Source: Lachnospiraceae bacterium (GTDB taxonomy: Bacteria > Bacillota > Clostridia > Lachnospirales > Lachnospiraceae). From it: a DNA stretch of 64,000 nucleotides. A program made the translations under genes and the position numbers. The notes under the pieces were generated by a model. It saw only the letters and a list, made by a program, of their open reading frames with translations. It was not told the origin of the DNA and did not search any database. The stretch covers positions 83,114 to 147,113 of the forward strand of contig JAKSPD010000003.1 of assembly GCA_024405115.1 (NCBI GenBank), given 5' to 3'. This document shows, in pieces, positions 45,515 through 54,954 of this stretch. Position 1 is the stretch's first letter; every line of letters begins with the position of its first letter.

Positions 45515-45538
45515 CCCGCCTTTTTAGGCGGGTTTTTT
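45515..45538 (+). terminator. Terminator after groEL
   Basis: CCCGCC and GGCGGG form a 6-bp GC stem around TTTTTA, followed by a T-run. Confidence 0.9.
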
Positions 45539-45572
45539 ATTTGCAAAAAATGCGTTATTTATATTTTGTAAA

Positions 45573-45600
45573 TTGACGAAGAATTAAAATGTGTTAAAAT
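45573..45600 (+). promoter_or_regulatory. Promoter of rex
   Basis: -35 TTGACG (45573-45578), 16-bp spacer, -10 TAAAAT (45595-45600), 60 bp from the rex ATG. A GTTAAAA half resembling one arm of a Rex operator overlaps the -10, and TTAACAA occurs further downstream; a complete Rex palindrome is not seen. Confidence 0.6.
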
Positions 45601-45659
45601 CAAAGTATATAAACAAGAAAAAAACAATGCATAAAACTTAACAACAGGAGAAATAAGCC

Positions 45660-46292
45660 ATGAACAATTACTCAGATAAAGGTATTTCACGTGCAATAAT
45701 AAAAAGACTTCCAAGATATTACAGGTATCTGGGTGAGCTTATCGACCAGGGGGTTGAACATATTTCAAGCTCAAATCTAGCTCATTTAATGGGAGTAACG
45801 GCTTCCCAGATAAGACAGGATCTAAACAATTTTGGAGGTTTCGGCCAGCAGGGTTACGGATATAACGTAAAGAACCTGTATGATGAAATAGGAAAAATCC
45901 TTCACATTGACCGGGTACACAAAATCGTTGTAGTGGGCGCCGGAAACCTTGGCCACGCACTTGGAGGTTACCAGAATTTTGTTAACAGGGGATTTGACAT
46001 TGTTGCTTTTTTTGACAAGGACCCTGAAAAAATCGGAACCGAAATAGCAGGAAAGCCTGTCTATCCCATGGAGGATCTTGTTGATTTTATTAACAGTAAC
46101 CAGATAGAAATAGTAGCACTCACAATACCAAAGGAAGGTGCAAGAATTGTTGCCGACATGATAAAGGAAACATATGTAAAGGGAATTCTTAACTTTGCGC
46201 ATACCGACCTGAATGTTCCAAAACGTATCACTGTTGAAAACGTTCATATATCTGACTATATCATGAGACTATGTTATACAATGCATTCATAA
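45660..46292 (+). CDS. rex: Redox-sensing repressor Rex
   Basis: NADH/NAD+-responsive repressor of fermentation genes, 210 residues. The winged helix domain has ISRAIIKRLPRYYRYL and VTASQIRQDLNNFGGFGQQGYGY. The Rossmann domain has VVGAGNLGHALGGY, where NADH binds, and FFDKDPEKIG. AGGAG precedes ATG. The M20 hydrolase gene follows 9 bp downstream. Confidence 0.96.
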   Translation: MNNYSDKGISRAIIKRLPRYYRYLGELIDQGVEHISSSNLAHLMGVTASQIRQDLNNFGGFGQQGYGYNVKNLYDEIGKILHIDRVHKIVVVGAGNLGHALGGYQNFVNRGFDIVAFFDKDPEKIGTEIAGKPVYPMEDLVDFINSNQIEIVALTIPKEGARIVADMIKETYVKGILNFAHTDLNVPKRITVENVHISDYIMRLCYTMHS

Positions 46293-46301
46293 GGGGTAGA
46301 T

Positions 46302-47513
46302 ATGTTTAAGGCTGAAGATTTCTTTCAAAGGGAAGATGAGGAACACATTATAAAAATCAGGCGTGCGCTTCACATGGTACCTGAAGTGAATATGGACCTG
46401 CCGGAGACAACCGCAATCGTGACTGACGAGCTTGAGTCACTTGCCATACCGTATTCACTTAAGTATGCTCCATCAAGCGTCGTAGGGTACATTAATTATG
46501 GTAACGTGAATCCGGAGAATGCCCCGGCTGTTGGAAAAGAAAATCATGTGATGACAATTGCCCTCCGCGCGGACATGGATGCACTCCCTATAAGTGAGAA
46601 TACGGGCCTTCCATTTTCGTCAGAACATCCCGGAAAGATGCATGCATGCGGGCATGACGCCCATACAGCCATGCTGCTTGGTGCTGCGGCAGCGCTTAAA
46701 AGGGCCGAGGAAAAAGGAGTCATCAACTGCAGGGTAAAGCTTATTTTTCAACCGAATGAGGAAGGACCTGAAAGCGGAGCCATGGTCATGTGCGAAAACG
46801 GAGTGCTTAATGATGTTGACTTCATTTTCGGGCAGCACATACAGCAACAGCTGAAAACAGGAGAGATAGGCTGGATCAAGGGGCCTTATATGGCCCAGTG
46901 TCACTCTTATGAAATAGAATTCCGGGGACGCGCATCGCACGCAACTCTTCCTCAGGAGGGAAGGGACGCACTGATGATGGCTGTCAAGGCAGTTAATGAC
47001 ATCTATTTCATGAATTCAAGGGAAATAGATCCTTTTGCAAATCATATAATATCTGTCGGACAGCTGAATGCAGGAACCGCACACAACATAATTGCCGAGC
47101 ATGCTCATATGGCAGTGTCCGTAAGGACATTTGATGAAAAGCTTGATGGTTTTATAAGGACACGCATACTGAGCATATGTGAAAACGCGGCATTGGAAAT
47201 GGGCGGAACGTTCAGCTTCATTGAAGATGTCTCAGCCTTTGTGGTAATAAATGACTGCAACTGTACGGACAGACTCATTTCTGCAGCAAAAAAGACAGTG
47301 CCTGAGAAAAAAATCCATGAACTTTCAAAACAGATGGGTTCAGAAGATTTTTCTTGTTTCCTTCGTGAACGCCCGGGATGTTTTTCAAGGATAGGAACGG
47401 GAAATCCGGAAAAAGGATGTACCGGAGTTCCTCACAACAGCGATCTTGTAATAGATGAGGATGCGCTGTTAACAGGCAGCAAGCTTTTTACCCAGCTCAT
47501 ACTTGATATTTGA
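46302..47513 (+). CDS. M20 family amidohydrolase (hippurate hydrolase-like)
   Basis: Zinc-dependent amidohydrolase of 403 residues. Metal-binding marks: RADMDALPISENTGLPF, MHACGHDAHTAMLLGAA, FQPNEEGPESGAMVM, then the dimerisation domain (EFRGRASHATLPQEGRDALMMA) and the final QMGSEDFSCFL. It closely follows the hippurate/IAA-amino acid hydrolase pattern and probably releases amino acids from N-acylated forms. It starts after AAGGGG, 9 bp downstream of rex. Confidence 0.92.
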   Translation: MFKAEDFFQREDEEHIIKIRRALHMVPEVNMDLPETTAIVTDELESLAIPYSLKYAPSSVVGYINYGNVNPENAPAVGKENHVMTIALRADMDALPISENTGLPFSSEHPGKMHACGHDAHTAMLLGAAAALKRAEEKGVINCRVKLIFQPNEEGPESGAMVMCENGVLNDVDFIFGQHIQQQLKTGEIGWIKGPYMAQCHSYEIEFRGRASHATLPQEGRDALMMAVKAVNDIYFMNSREIDPFANHIISVGQLNAGTAHNIIAEHAHMAVSVRTFDEKLDGFIRTRILSICENAALEMGGTFSFIEDVSAFVVINDCNCTDRLISAAKKTVPEKKIHELSKQMGSEDFSCFLRERPGCFSRIGTGNPEKGCTGVPHNSDLVIDEDALLTGSKLFTQLILDI

Positions 47514-47565
47514 GAAATTTGATGATAAAATCATTTAGTTAAAAATTTATACTAAGGAGTCAGTT

Positions 47566-48297
47566 ATGTCAGGCCATTCAAAGTTTGCTAATATTCGTAT
47601 TAAGAAGGAAAAAAACGACGCAGCAAAGGGAAAAATTTATACGATAATCGGAAGGGAAATTGCCATCGCAGTTAAAGAGGGCGGTCCTGACCCTAACAAT
47701 AACTTTAAACTTAAGTTTGCCATCCAGAAGGCAAAGCAGAACAACATGCCCAATGATACCATTGAACGTGGAATTAAGAAGGCAGCCGGTGGCGGCGAGG
47801 GAGTAGATTACCAGCAGCTCCGTTATGAAGGATATGGCCCCGGAGGAGTGGCAATCATTGTTGATGCACTTACTGATAACAAGAACAGGACAGCTGCAAA
47901 CGTTAAATCGGCTTTCACAAAGGGACAGGGTTCAATCGGAGCACAGAATTCAGTATCATTCATGTTTGACCGTAAGGGACAGATCATCATCGATAAGGAA
48001 GAATGCGACATGGATGGCGATGAGCTTATGATGGTGGTTCTGGATGCAGGTGCAGAGGATATCAAGGAAGAGGAAGATTCATTCGAAATCATCACTGACC
48101 CTGATGATCTTGATGCCGTTCATGAGGCACTTGACAAAGCCGGTGTGGCAATAGCCTCTGCCGAAGTTGCAATGATACCGCAGAATACGGTTTCTGTTAC
48201 TGATGAACAGGCAGTTAAGGGATTAAGAAGGACTCTTGATCTTCTTGATGATGATGACGATGTCCAGCAGTATTATACAAACTGGGAAGAGGAATAA
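47566..48297 (+). CDS. yebC: YebC/PmpR family regulator
   Basis: YebC family protein of 243 residues, starting MSGHSKFANIRIKKEKNDAA, with the KLKFAIQKAKQNNMPNDTIERGIKKA segment and GYGPGGVAIIVDALTDNKNR. Some members act as DNA-binding regulators; others are reported to aid translation of proline-rich stretches. AAGGAG precedes ATG. The stop overlaps the rqcH start, which fits a link with ribosome-rescue work. Confidence 0.94.
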   Translation: MSGHSKFANIRIKKEKNDAAKGKIYTIIGREIAIAVKEGGPDPNNNFKLKFAIQKAKQNNMPNDTIERGIKKAAGGGEGVDYQQLRYEGYGPGGVAIIVDALTDNKNRTAANVKSAFTKGQGSIGAQNSVSFMFDRKGQIIIDKEECDMDGDELMMVVLDAGAEDIKEEEDSFEIITDPDDLDAVHEALDKAGVAIASAEVAMIPQNTVSVTDEQAVKGLRRTLDLLDDDDDVQQYYTNWEEE

Positions 48298-49967
48298 TGG
48301 CATATGACGGAATCGTGGTTGCTGCCACGGTCAGTGAATTAAATAAAAAGCTGCCTGGTGGCAGTATAGTAAAAGTGGCTCAGCCTGAAAAGGATGAGCT
48401 TCTTTTAGGTATTAAGGTAAATAGGGAACAGGTCAGGCTTGCCATATCGGCAAATGCATCCGTACCCTTTGTATGCTTCCGTGAAGAAAATGTTCTATCT
48501 CCGGTGAATGCCCCTGCATTCTGCATGTCTTTAAGAAAGCATATCGGCGGAGGCCGTATTTTAAACATAGAACAGGGAAAGAATCTTGAAAGGGTGATCA
48601 TTTTCCACATAGAGCATCTTGACGAGATGGGAGACCGTGGGGAAAAACTGCTGATTGTAGAACTGATGGGAAAGCATTCTAACATCATTCTTGCAAGACC
48701 CGACATGAGCATAATTGACAGTATCAAACACGTCACCGCGCTTCAGTCGTCGCTTCGTGAGGTCCTTCCCGGACGTACATATTTCCTTCCTGAGACAAAG
48801 CATCAGGGATTCGGGAAAGTGATGGATGAGGAAATTGCCTACAGGGCCGGCATTGACAGCCGGATCCCATATGAGGAGCTTTCTGTGGAAGAAAGGGGAA
48901 GGCTGGAAACTGAAAGAAATAAACTTCTTTCCGGTGTTGATGCACAGAGGTTTTCTCCGAACATCATATATGACGGAGACAGGGCTATGGAGTTTTCGGC
49001 GGTGGAACTTTCCTCACTTACGGGTGGAACGTATACTGCTGTTTATGAAGAGTCAATGACTGCCGTAGTAAAGAAGTACTACGAAAAACGGGAGCTTCAG
49101 AACAGGATGCGTGCAAAATCCGAGGATATCAGGCTGCTCCTTAAAAATCTTACTGAAAGAACTTCAAAAAAGCTTGATCTTCAGGAAAAGCAGTACATGG
49201 AAGCGGAAAAACGTGACATTTACAAGGTATATGGAGAGTTGCTGAACGTATACGGATATGGTCTTTCGGGAGGAGAAAAGGAACTCATCTGCGAAAACTA
49301 CTATGATGAGAACCGTGAAATCAGGATTCCCCTCGATCCGACAAAAAGCGCTTCGGATAATGCAAAAAGGTATTTCGATAAATATCAGAAGCTTAAAAGG
49401 AGTTCCGAGGCACTCAGGCAGCAGATTACCGAAAACCGGAATATGCTCTATCACCTTGACTCAATTAAAAATGCACTTTTGCTTTCTGAAAACGAAGCGG
49501 ACCTCCGAGAGATAAGACGGGAAATGGCGGAGGCCGGATATGTAAAGGCGTCTTCAGGACTCAGACAGGAAAAAGGGAAGATAAGAAAGGAAGAAAAGAA
49601 ATCTGACCCGCTTCATTTTGTATCTTCTGACGGTTTTGACATCTATGTAGGAAGGAATAATGCACAGAACGAGGATCTTTCCTTTAAGGTTGCTTCTCCT
49701 GATGACTGGTGGTTCCATGCCAAAAAGATACCGGGTTCTCATGTCATCGTTAAAACAGGAAAGGAAGACATCCCGGATAAAACGGTTCTTGAGGCTGCTG
49801 CACTGGCAGCTTACTATTCAAAGGCAGGCGGAGAGAACGGGACTTCTTATGTTGAAGTGGATTATGTGAAGCGAAGGGAACTTAAAAAAGTACCTGGAGC
49901 AATGAAGGGCTTTGTAATTTATCATACAAATTATTCCATTTTGATTGAACCAAAATCTGATATATGA
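48297..49967 (+). CDS. rqcH: Ribosome quality control protein RqcH (NFACT family)
   Basis: NFACT protein of 556 residues, once annotated as fibronectin-binding. RqcH binds stalled 50S subunits with peptidyl-tRNA and recruits tRNA-Ala to add alanine tails. NFACT-N begins MAYDGIVVAATVSELNKKL; the coiled coil covers roughly residues 270-400; NFACT-R contains DGFDIYVGRNNAQNEDLSFK, DDWWFHAKKIPGSHVI and KTVLEAAALAAYYSKA. The DWWFHA signature is intact. It overlaps yebC by one base. Confidence 0.93.
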   Translation: MAYDGIVVAATVSELNKKLPGGSIVKVAQPEKDELLLGIKVNREQVRLAISANASVPFVCFREENVLSPVNAPAFCMSLRKHIGGGRILNIEQGKNLERVIIFHIEHLDEMGDRGEKLLIVELMGKHSNIILARPDMSIIDSIKHVTALQSSLREVLPGRTYFLPETKHQGFGKVMDEEIAYRAGIDSRIPYEELSVEERGRLETERNKLLSGVDAQRFSPNIIYDGDRAMEFSAVELSSLTGGTYTAVYEESMTAVVKKYYEKRELQNRMRAKSEDIRLLLKNLTERTSKKLDLQEKQYMEAEKRDIYKVYGELLNVYGYGLSGGEKELICENYYDENREIRIPLDPTKSASDNAKRYFDKYQKLKRSSEALRQQITENRNMLYHLDSIKNALLLSENEADLREIRREMAEAGYVKASSGLRQEKGKIRKEEKKSDPLHFVSSDGFDIYVGRNNAQNEDLSFKVASPDDWWFHAKKIPGSHVIVKTGKEDIPDKTVLEAAALAAYYSKAGGENGTSYVEVDYVKRRELKKVPGAMKGFVIYHTNYSILIEPKSDI

Positions 49968-50007
49968 TATTATAAACTAAATATCTTCTGATATTCCGGA
50001 GGCGAAA

Positions 50008-50898
50008 ATGAAAGATATTTACAGTATGACAGGCTTTGGCAGAGCCGAGAAGATTACGGATGAATACCGCATCCAGGTAGAGTTCAAATCTGTCAACCAC
50101 AGGTACCTTGACATTTCAATCAAGATGCCGCATAAGTTCAACTGCCATGAAGCTGCCATCAGACAGCTTATTAAGCAGTATATAGAAAGAGGAAAAACCG
50201 ATCTTTACATAACGTTCGATGATTATTCAGAGGCAGGAAAAAAGCTTGTTTATAATAAGGATATTGCTGCTGAGTACATGGATTATTTTAAGCAGATGTC
50301 AGAGGATTTCGGTATCAGGAACGACATCTCATCATCAGTCCTCGGAAGATTCCCGGAGGTTCTCATAATGGAAGAGACCTCTGATGATGAAGAGCGTCTT
50401 TGGGAAATACTTGAGCCTGTCATGGTGGAAGCCATTATGAAGTTCAAGGCCTCAAGAAGTGTCGAAGGAAGTAATCTGCGTGAAGACCTTCTTTCAAAGC
50501 TTAATGACATGGAAGGCTATGTGGCAAGGATTGAAAGCCTAAGTCCTTCAGTTGCAGACAGTTACCGCGAACGGCTTTATCAGAGAATACGTGAGACTCT
50601 GGATGATTCTGCGATATCTGCAGATGAGGGCAGAATAGTGACTGAAGTAGCCATATATTCCGATAAGGTCTGCACGGATGAAGAGATGGTAAGGCTTAAG
50701 AGCCATATCGCGACCATGAAATCTAAGCTTATTAACGGCGGAGCCTGTGGAAGAGAACTTGACTTTATTGCCCAGGAGATGAACAGGGAGGCAAACACAA
50801 CGCTGTCAAAGGCCAATTCGTTAAGTATAGCTGATACGGCAATTGCGCTGAAGACAGACATTGAAAAAATCAGGGAGCAGGTACAGAACATTGAGTGA
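50008..50898 (+). CDS. yicC: YicC family endoribonuclease
   Basis: YicC family protein of 296 residues with the typical start SMTGFGRAE and KSVNHRYLDISIKMP, and the end NTTLSKANSLSIADTAIALKTDIEKIREQVQNIE. Members include an endoribonuclease acting on small RNAs in E. coli. GGAGG precedes ATG. It is the first gene of the yicC-gmk-rpoZ-rimO-pgsA run, a conserved Firmicute order. Confidence 0.92.
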   Translation: MKDIYSMTGFGRAEKITDEYRIQVEFKSVNHRYLDISIKMPHKFNCHEAAIRQLIKQYIERGKTDLYITFDDYSEAGKKLVYNKDIAAEYMDYFKQMSEDFGIRNDISSSVLGRFPEVLIMEETSDDEERLWEILEPVMVEAIMKFKASRSVEGSNLREDLLSKLNDMEGYVARIESLSPSVADSYRERLYQRIRETLDDSAISADEGRIVTEVAIYSDKVCTDEEMVRLKSHIATMKSKLINGGACGRELDFIAQEMNREANTTLSKANSLSIADTAIALKTDIEKIREQVQNIE

Positions 50899-51541
50899 GC
50901 ATACGGGATATGTAAAGGGAAAAGGACTCCTTGTCGTCATATCAGGTTTTTCGGGAGCCGGAAAGAGCCGTATAACAAAGAAGCTGATCAGTGATTACGG
51001 ATATGCGTATTCTGTTTCAGCTACCACCAGAAATCCCCGTGAAGGGGAACAGAACGGGGTAGATTATTTCTTCATAACAAAAAATGAGTTTGAGGAAATG
51101 ATCAGTAACGGAAAACTCCTTGAGTATAACTGTTACGTAGGCAATTGTTACGGGACTCCAAAAGAATATGTTCTCCGGCAGATGGAAGATGGACACGACG
51201 TGATCCTTGAAATCGACGTGAACGGGGCGGCCCAGGTAAAGAAGGCTTATCCTGAAGCTGTAACAGTATTTGTAACCGCACCTGATGCCTTTGAATTAAA
51301 GAACAGGCTTACAGGCCGCGGAACAGAGACGGCGGAAGTAGTAAAGCAGAGGCTTCAGCGGGCAATTGAAGAAACAGAGTCCGTGAAGGATTATGACTTC
51401 ATGATAATCAATGATGACCTTGATCTTACAGTGAAACACATGGATTCGCTTATCCGCGACCAGCACATGAGAACTGCAAATCAGGTATCTTATGTAGAAA
51501 CATTCAAAAAAGAAATGACAGATCTCATTAACGGGATCTGA
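50891..51541 (+). CDS. gmk: Guanylate kinase
   Basis: GMP kinase feeding GTP and dGTP synthesis. The P-loop is GFSGAGKSRITKKL; the GMP-binding region SATTRNPREGEQNGVDYFF and the VILEIDVNGAAQVKKAYPEAV segment follow. There is no ATG or GTG in frame at the right place. The best start is TTG at 50891 (216 residues), overlapping the yicC stop. Another TTG at 50861 is possible but would give an unusually long N-terminus. Confidence 0.93.
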   Translation: MSEHTGYVKGKGLLVVISGFSGAGKSRITKKLISDYGYAYSVSATTRNPREGEQNGVDYFFITKNEFEEMISNGKLLEYNCYVGNCYGTPKEYVLRQMEDGHDVILEIDVNGAAQVKKAYPEAVTVFVTAPDAFELKNRLTGRGTETAEVVKQRLQRAIEETESVKDYDFMIINDDLDLTVKHMDSLIRDQHMRTANQVSYVETFKKEMTDLINGI

Positions 51542-51561
51542 AGAAAAGGAAGGTAATAATT

Positions 51562-51801
51562 ATGGCAATGCTCAGACCCACATATATGGATCTTATCGCA
51601 AACGCAAACAAGGATGTCAAGGAAGGTGAAAAGCCCGTTGTACAGAGCAGATACTCTATCGTGCTGGCAGCTGCAAAAAGGGCAAGACAGATAATCACCG
51701 AAGAGCCCGAGCTTATCGATGCACCTGATGCAAAGGCACTGTCAATAGCAGTAAACGAGCTTTACACGGATAAGGTTAAGATCCTTGGCGATGGCAACTA
51801 A
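51562..51801 (+). CDS. rpoZ: RNA polymerase omega subunit
   Basis: Omega subunit of 79 residues. It matches the Clostridia form with MLRPTYMDLIA, QSRYSIVLAAAKRARQI and the C-terminal SIAVNELYTDKVKI. Omega stabilises the beta' subunit. Its position after gmk is the conserved gmk-rpoZ order. Confidence 0.93.
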   Translation: MAMLRPTYMDLIANANKDVKEGEKPVVQSRYSIVLAAAKRARQIITEEPELIDAPDAKALSIAVNELYTDKVKILGDGN

Positions 51802-53062
51802 AAAGATTCATCTTGTTTCACTTGGATGTGATAAAAATCTTTGTGATTCTGAAAAGATGCTTGCCCTTGCCGTAAAGGACGGGTATGAGTTTACGGATGT
51901 TCCTGAGGAAGCAGACATAATTCTTATAAATACCTGTGCTTTCATTCTTGATGCACAGGAGGAATCCGTAAATACCATCCTTGAAATGGCTGAAAGAAAA
52001 AGGGGTGAACTGATCATTACCGGCTGCCTGGCTGAACGCTTCAGGGATGAAATACAGAAAGAGATTCCCGAGGTCGACAGGGTCATAGGAAATTCGGAAC
52101 TTCAGGATTATCTTTTCAGGGAACATGTTAAAGACCGCGTTGTAACAACAGGCGGTCATTACGCGTACTTAAAAATAGCCGAAGGCTGTGATAAAAGGTG
52201 TACTTACTGTATTATTCCTTATCTTCGTGGGGAATACCGTTCAGTACCCATGGAGGACCTGATTTCCGAAGCTGAAAGCCTTGCGGAAAAAGGAGTAAAG
52301 GAGCTCATCCTGGTTGCCCAGGAAACCACTGTATACGGTAAAGACATTTACGGGAAAAAGATGCTTCCTGAACTTCTTGGAAAGCTTTCCGCAATTGATG
52401 GCATCGAATGGATACGCTGCATGTACATGTATCCGGAGGAGATAACAGATGAACTGATTGAAACCATTAAAGATTCTGCCAAGATATGCCATTATTTTGA
52501 TATGCCCATACAGCATTCATCGGATTCAGTCCTGAAAAGAATGGGACGTCGTACGACAGGAAGTGAGATAAGGGAAAGGATAAGCTTTATCCGTAATGAA
52601 ATTCCTGACGCGTGTATCAGGACCACAATGATTTCGGGGTTCCCGGGGGAAACAGAGGATGATCATCAGGATCTTTTGCAGTTTATTGAGGAAATGGATA
52701 TTGACAGACTCGGGTGTTTCGCATATTCAAGGGAAGACGGAACTCCCGCCGCTTCATTTAGTGATCAGGTTGAGGAGGAAACCAAAACCAGAAGAAGAGA
52801 TGAAGTGATGGAACTTCAGCAGGAAATGGCCTTCGAAAAAGCTGAAGCAAGAATCGGACATGTTATGAGAACGATTGTCGAGGGAAGGCTTACAGAGGAA
52901 GAAGGTAATGTCTACGTGGGGCGTACCTATCTCGATGCACCAGACGTGGACGGATACATATATTTTGACGGCGGGCGTCATGAGTACATGACAGGCGACA
53001 TGGTAAATGTACTTGTGACAGGGTCTAATGAGTATGATCTTTTAGGAGAAATTGTAAAATGA
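51791..53062 (+). CDS. rimO: Ribosomal protein S12 methylthiotransferase RimO
   Basis: Radical SAM enzyme that methylthiolates an Asp of ribosomal protein S12. It has 423 residues from the ATG at 51791, inside rpoZ. N-terminal UPF0004 domain: HLVSLGCDKNLCDSE, LINTCAFILDA, ITGCLAER. Radical SAM motif: CDKRCTYCIIPYLRG near residue 140. A C-terminal TRAM domain follows. SLGCDKN and the RGEYRS context favour RimO over MiaB. Confidence 0.94.
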   Translation: MATKKIHLVSLGCDKNLCDSEKMLALAVKDGYEFTDVPEEADIILINTCAFILDAQEESVNTILEMAERKRGELIITGCLAERFRDEIQKEIPEVDRVIGNSELQDYLFREHVKDRVVTTGGHYAYLKIAEGCDKRCTYCIIPYLRGEYRSVPMEDLISEAESLAEKGVKELILVAQETTVYGKDIYGKKMLPELLGKLSAIDGIEWIRCMYMYPEEITDELIETIKDSAKICHYFDMPIQHSSDSVLKRMGRRTTGSEIRERISFIRNEIPDACIRTTMISGFPGETEDDHQDLLQFIEEMDIDRLGCFAYSREDGTPAASFSDQVEEETKTRRRDEVMELQQEMAFEKAEARIGHVMRTIVEGRLTEEEGNVYVGRTYLDAPDVDGYIYFDGGRHEYMTGDMVNVLVTGSNEYDLLGEIVK

Positions 53063-53667
53063 AATACATAAAAAACATGAATGTTCCGAACCGGCTTACA
53101 ATGGCAAGGGTCCTCCTCATACCACTATTTGTCCTTTTTATGTGTCTTTCCGTAAAGGGGGGCCAGGTGGAAGCTTTAAGGGCTGCGGCAGGACATGATT
53201 TCGTAGTCAGAAGATGGATTTCCGTGATTATTTTTGGAGTAGCCTCTTTTACTGATTTCCTCGACGGCAACATCGCAAGAAAAAAAGGCCTGATCTCCAA
53301 CTTTGGAAAATTCATGGATCCGCTTGCAGATAAGCTCCTGGTTTGTTCTGCACTCATTCTCCTTTCCGTAGAGGGTTCACTCCCGGTATGGGTAGTGCTT
53401 ATCATCATCGCGAGGGAATTCATCATCGGCGGTATCAGACAGGTCGCGGCTGACAAAGGTACAGTTATAGCTGCAAGCAAATGGGGAAAGCTTAAGACAT
53501 GCTCACAGATGCTTCTCTGCATAGTGCTCATCCTTCCCACACTTCCCGTCAGGCTTGGAGCGGCTGTTATCTGGGTACTGATAATAATTGCCACTGCACT
53601 TACACTGATCTCACTTATTGATTACATTATCAAGAACAAAAATGTAATGCTGGAAGGCGGTATGTAA
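53059..53667 (+). CDS. pgsA: CDP-diacylglycerol-glycerol-3-phosphate phosphatidyltransferase
   Basis: Membrane enzyme making phosphatidylglycerol phosphate, 202 residues with four to five helices. The CDP-alcohol transferase motif DG-AR...G..D...D is seen in TDFLDGNIARKKG and FGKFMDPLADKLL. NVPNRLTMARVLLIP is the usual N-terminal motif. It overlaps rimO by 4 bp. Confidence 0.95.
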   Translation: MKYIKNMNVPNRLTMARVLLIPLFVLFMCLSVKGGQVEALRAAAGHDFVVRRWISVIIFGVASFTDFLDGNIARKKGLISNFGKFMDPLADKLLVCSALILLSVEGSLPVWVVLIIIAREFIIGGIRQVAADKGTVIAASKWGKLKTCSQMLLCIVLILPTLPVRLGAAVIWVLIIIATALTLISLIDYIIKNKNVMLEGGM

Positions 53668-54501
53668 TTGGTATTCCTTTATATACTGAAATTTCTGGGA
53701 GTGCTTCTGCTATGCATTCTCGGGCTTTTGCTTATTATACTGTTCGTTCCGTTCCGATACAGTGTCGAAGGGGAGTACAGGGAGGAAAAGCCGGCAGGAA
53801 AAGCCTGTGTCAACTGGCTTTTGCATTTTGTGAGCTTAAAAGTACATGCCGGACCTGAAGGAAAAATAACGGGAAAGCTTAGTATCCTGTGTTTTAAGAT
53901 TAAGGATTTTTTTAATGCGGATACTGAAGAAAAAGATGAGACAAAGGACATTGAAATCGCTAATACGCCTTATGATGACAGTGTTTTTATAAATGCAGAA
54001 AAGGAGTCGGAAACGTCAGTTGCCGACAGAGTTGAGAAAAAGCCGGAAACGGCCTTTATAAAAGCAGAAGAATCAGAAGATACACATAAGGGTAAAACAG
54101 TAGAATTTAAGGAACGTAAAAAGACAGATATCTTTCAAAAGATTCGTCGTGCTTATGAACTTTTTGATGAGGAATCAGCAAAAAAATCTGTAAGAAAAGT
54201 CCTAAACGGAGTCTTTAAGATTCTAAGATCAGTTTTACCCAGGAAGGGAAAAGGTTATATTACTTTCGGCACAGGCGACCCATACAGCACCGGGGAGATA
54301 ATGGAGGTTTTAGCTTTCTTTTATCCGCTGTATGGGAGAATTGTAAATGTAACACCTGATTTTTGTGATAAAGTGCTGAGCGGGGAAATTTCTGTAAAAG
54401 GCAGGATTTATTTATGCAGGGTCCTTTTCGAGGCGGCACTTATATATTTTAATAAATCAGCTAAACTGCTCTTTAAAGAACTCAAGGAGATTTTCACATG
54501 A
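53668..54501 (+). CDS. DUF2953 membrane protein
   Basis: A 277-residue protein with an N-terminal membrane helix (residues about 3-28), a Lys/Glu-rich middle (85-165) and a C-terminal conserved part with TFGTGDPYSTGEIMEVLAFFYPLYG and KGRIYLCRVLFEAALIYF. This is the DUF2953 pattern, often next to gerW/ytfJ in spore-forming Firmicutes. The start is TTG right after pgsA. The biochemical role is unknown. Confidence 0.82.
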   Translation: MVFLYILKFLGVLLLCILGLLLIILFVPFRYSVEGEYREEKPAGKACVNWLLHFVSLKVHAGPEGKITGKLSILCFKIKDFFNADTEEKDETKDIEIANTPYDDSVFINAEKESETSVADRVEKKPETAFIKAEESEDTHKGKTVEFKERKKTDIFQKIRRAYELFDEESAKKSVRKVLNGVFKILRSVLPRKGKGYITFGTGDPYSTGEIMEVLAFFYPLYGRIVNVTPDFCDKVLSGEISVKGRIYLCRVLFEAALIYFNKSAKLLFKELKEIFT

Positions 54502-54950
54502 AAAAAATAACTGATGAGATTACAGCGGATTACAGACTTTCTAAGGACGGACTGGGACTTACGATTGAGGCAATGTTTGACGGAATTGAAGGCCTTGTAC
54601 AGTCAAAGACGGTCATGGGAGAACCTGTCACAATCGGAGAGGCCACGTTAATTCCGATAAATGAAGTTTCAGCAGGAATGGCAAGCGGTGCCTTTGGAAA
54701 GAATCCTGAAAAGAGCGGTGCCGGCGCCATGACGACAAAAATGAGCCCTGTAGCCGTTCTTGTTCTTCAGGGAGACAGGATAAGGCTGATTAACATTAAA
54801 AATCAGGATGCAATAACTAAGATAATTGATCTCATTCCAGATGCAATCGACAGGATAACAGGTAACAGGCTGAGTCCTGAAACTGTCGCTAAGGCAAAGG
54901 ACATTGCATCGAAACTTGGTGTTGAGATTAAAGAGGAACCCGGGGAATAA
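54498..54950 (+). CDS. gerW: GerW/YtfJ family sporulation protein
   Basis: GerW (YtfJ) family protein of 150 residues. Family marks are IGEATLIPINEVSAGMASGAFG, a glycine-rich loop, then GAGAMTTKMSPVAVLVLQGDRIRLINI. In Bacillus it is needed for proper spore germination. It is coupled to the DUF2953 gene by a 4-bp overlap, as in spore formers. Presence of the pair hints at sporulation ability but does not prove it. Confidence 0.88.
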   Translation: MKKITDEITADYRLSKDGLGLTIEAMFDGIEGLVQSKTVMGEPVTIGEATLIPINEVSAGMASGAFGKNPEKSGAGAMTTKMSPVAVLVLQGDRIRLINIKNQDAITKIIDLIPDAIDRITGNRLSPETVAKAKDIASKLGVEIKEEPGE

Positions 54951-54954
54951 TTTT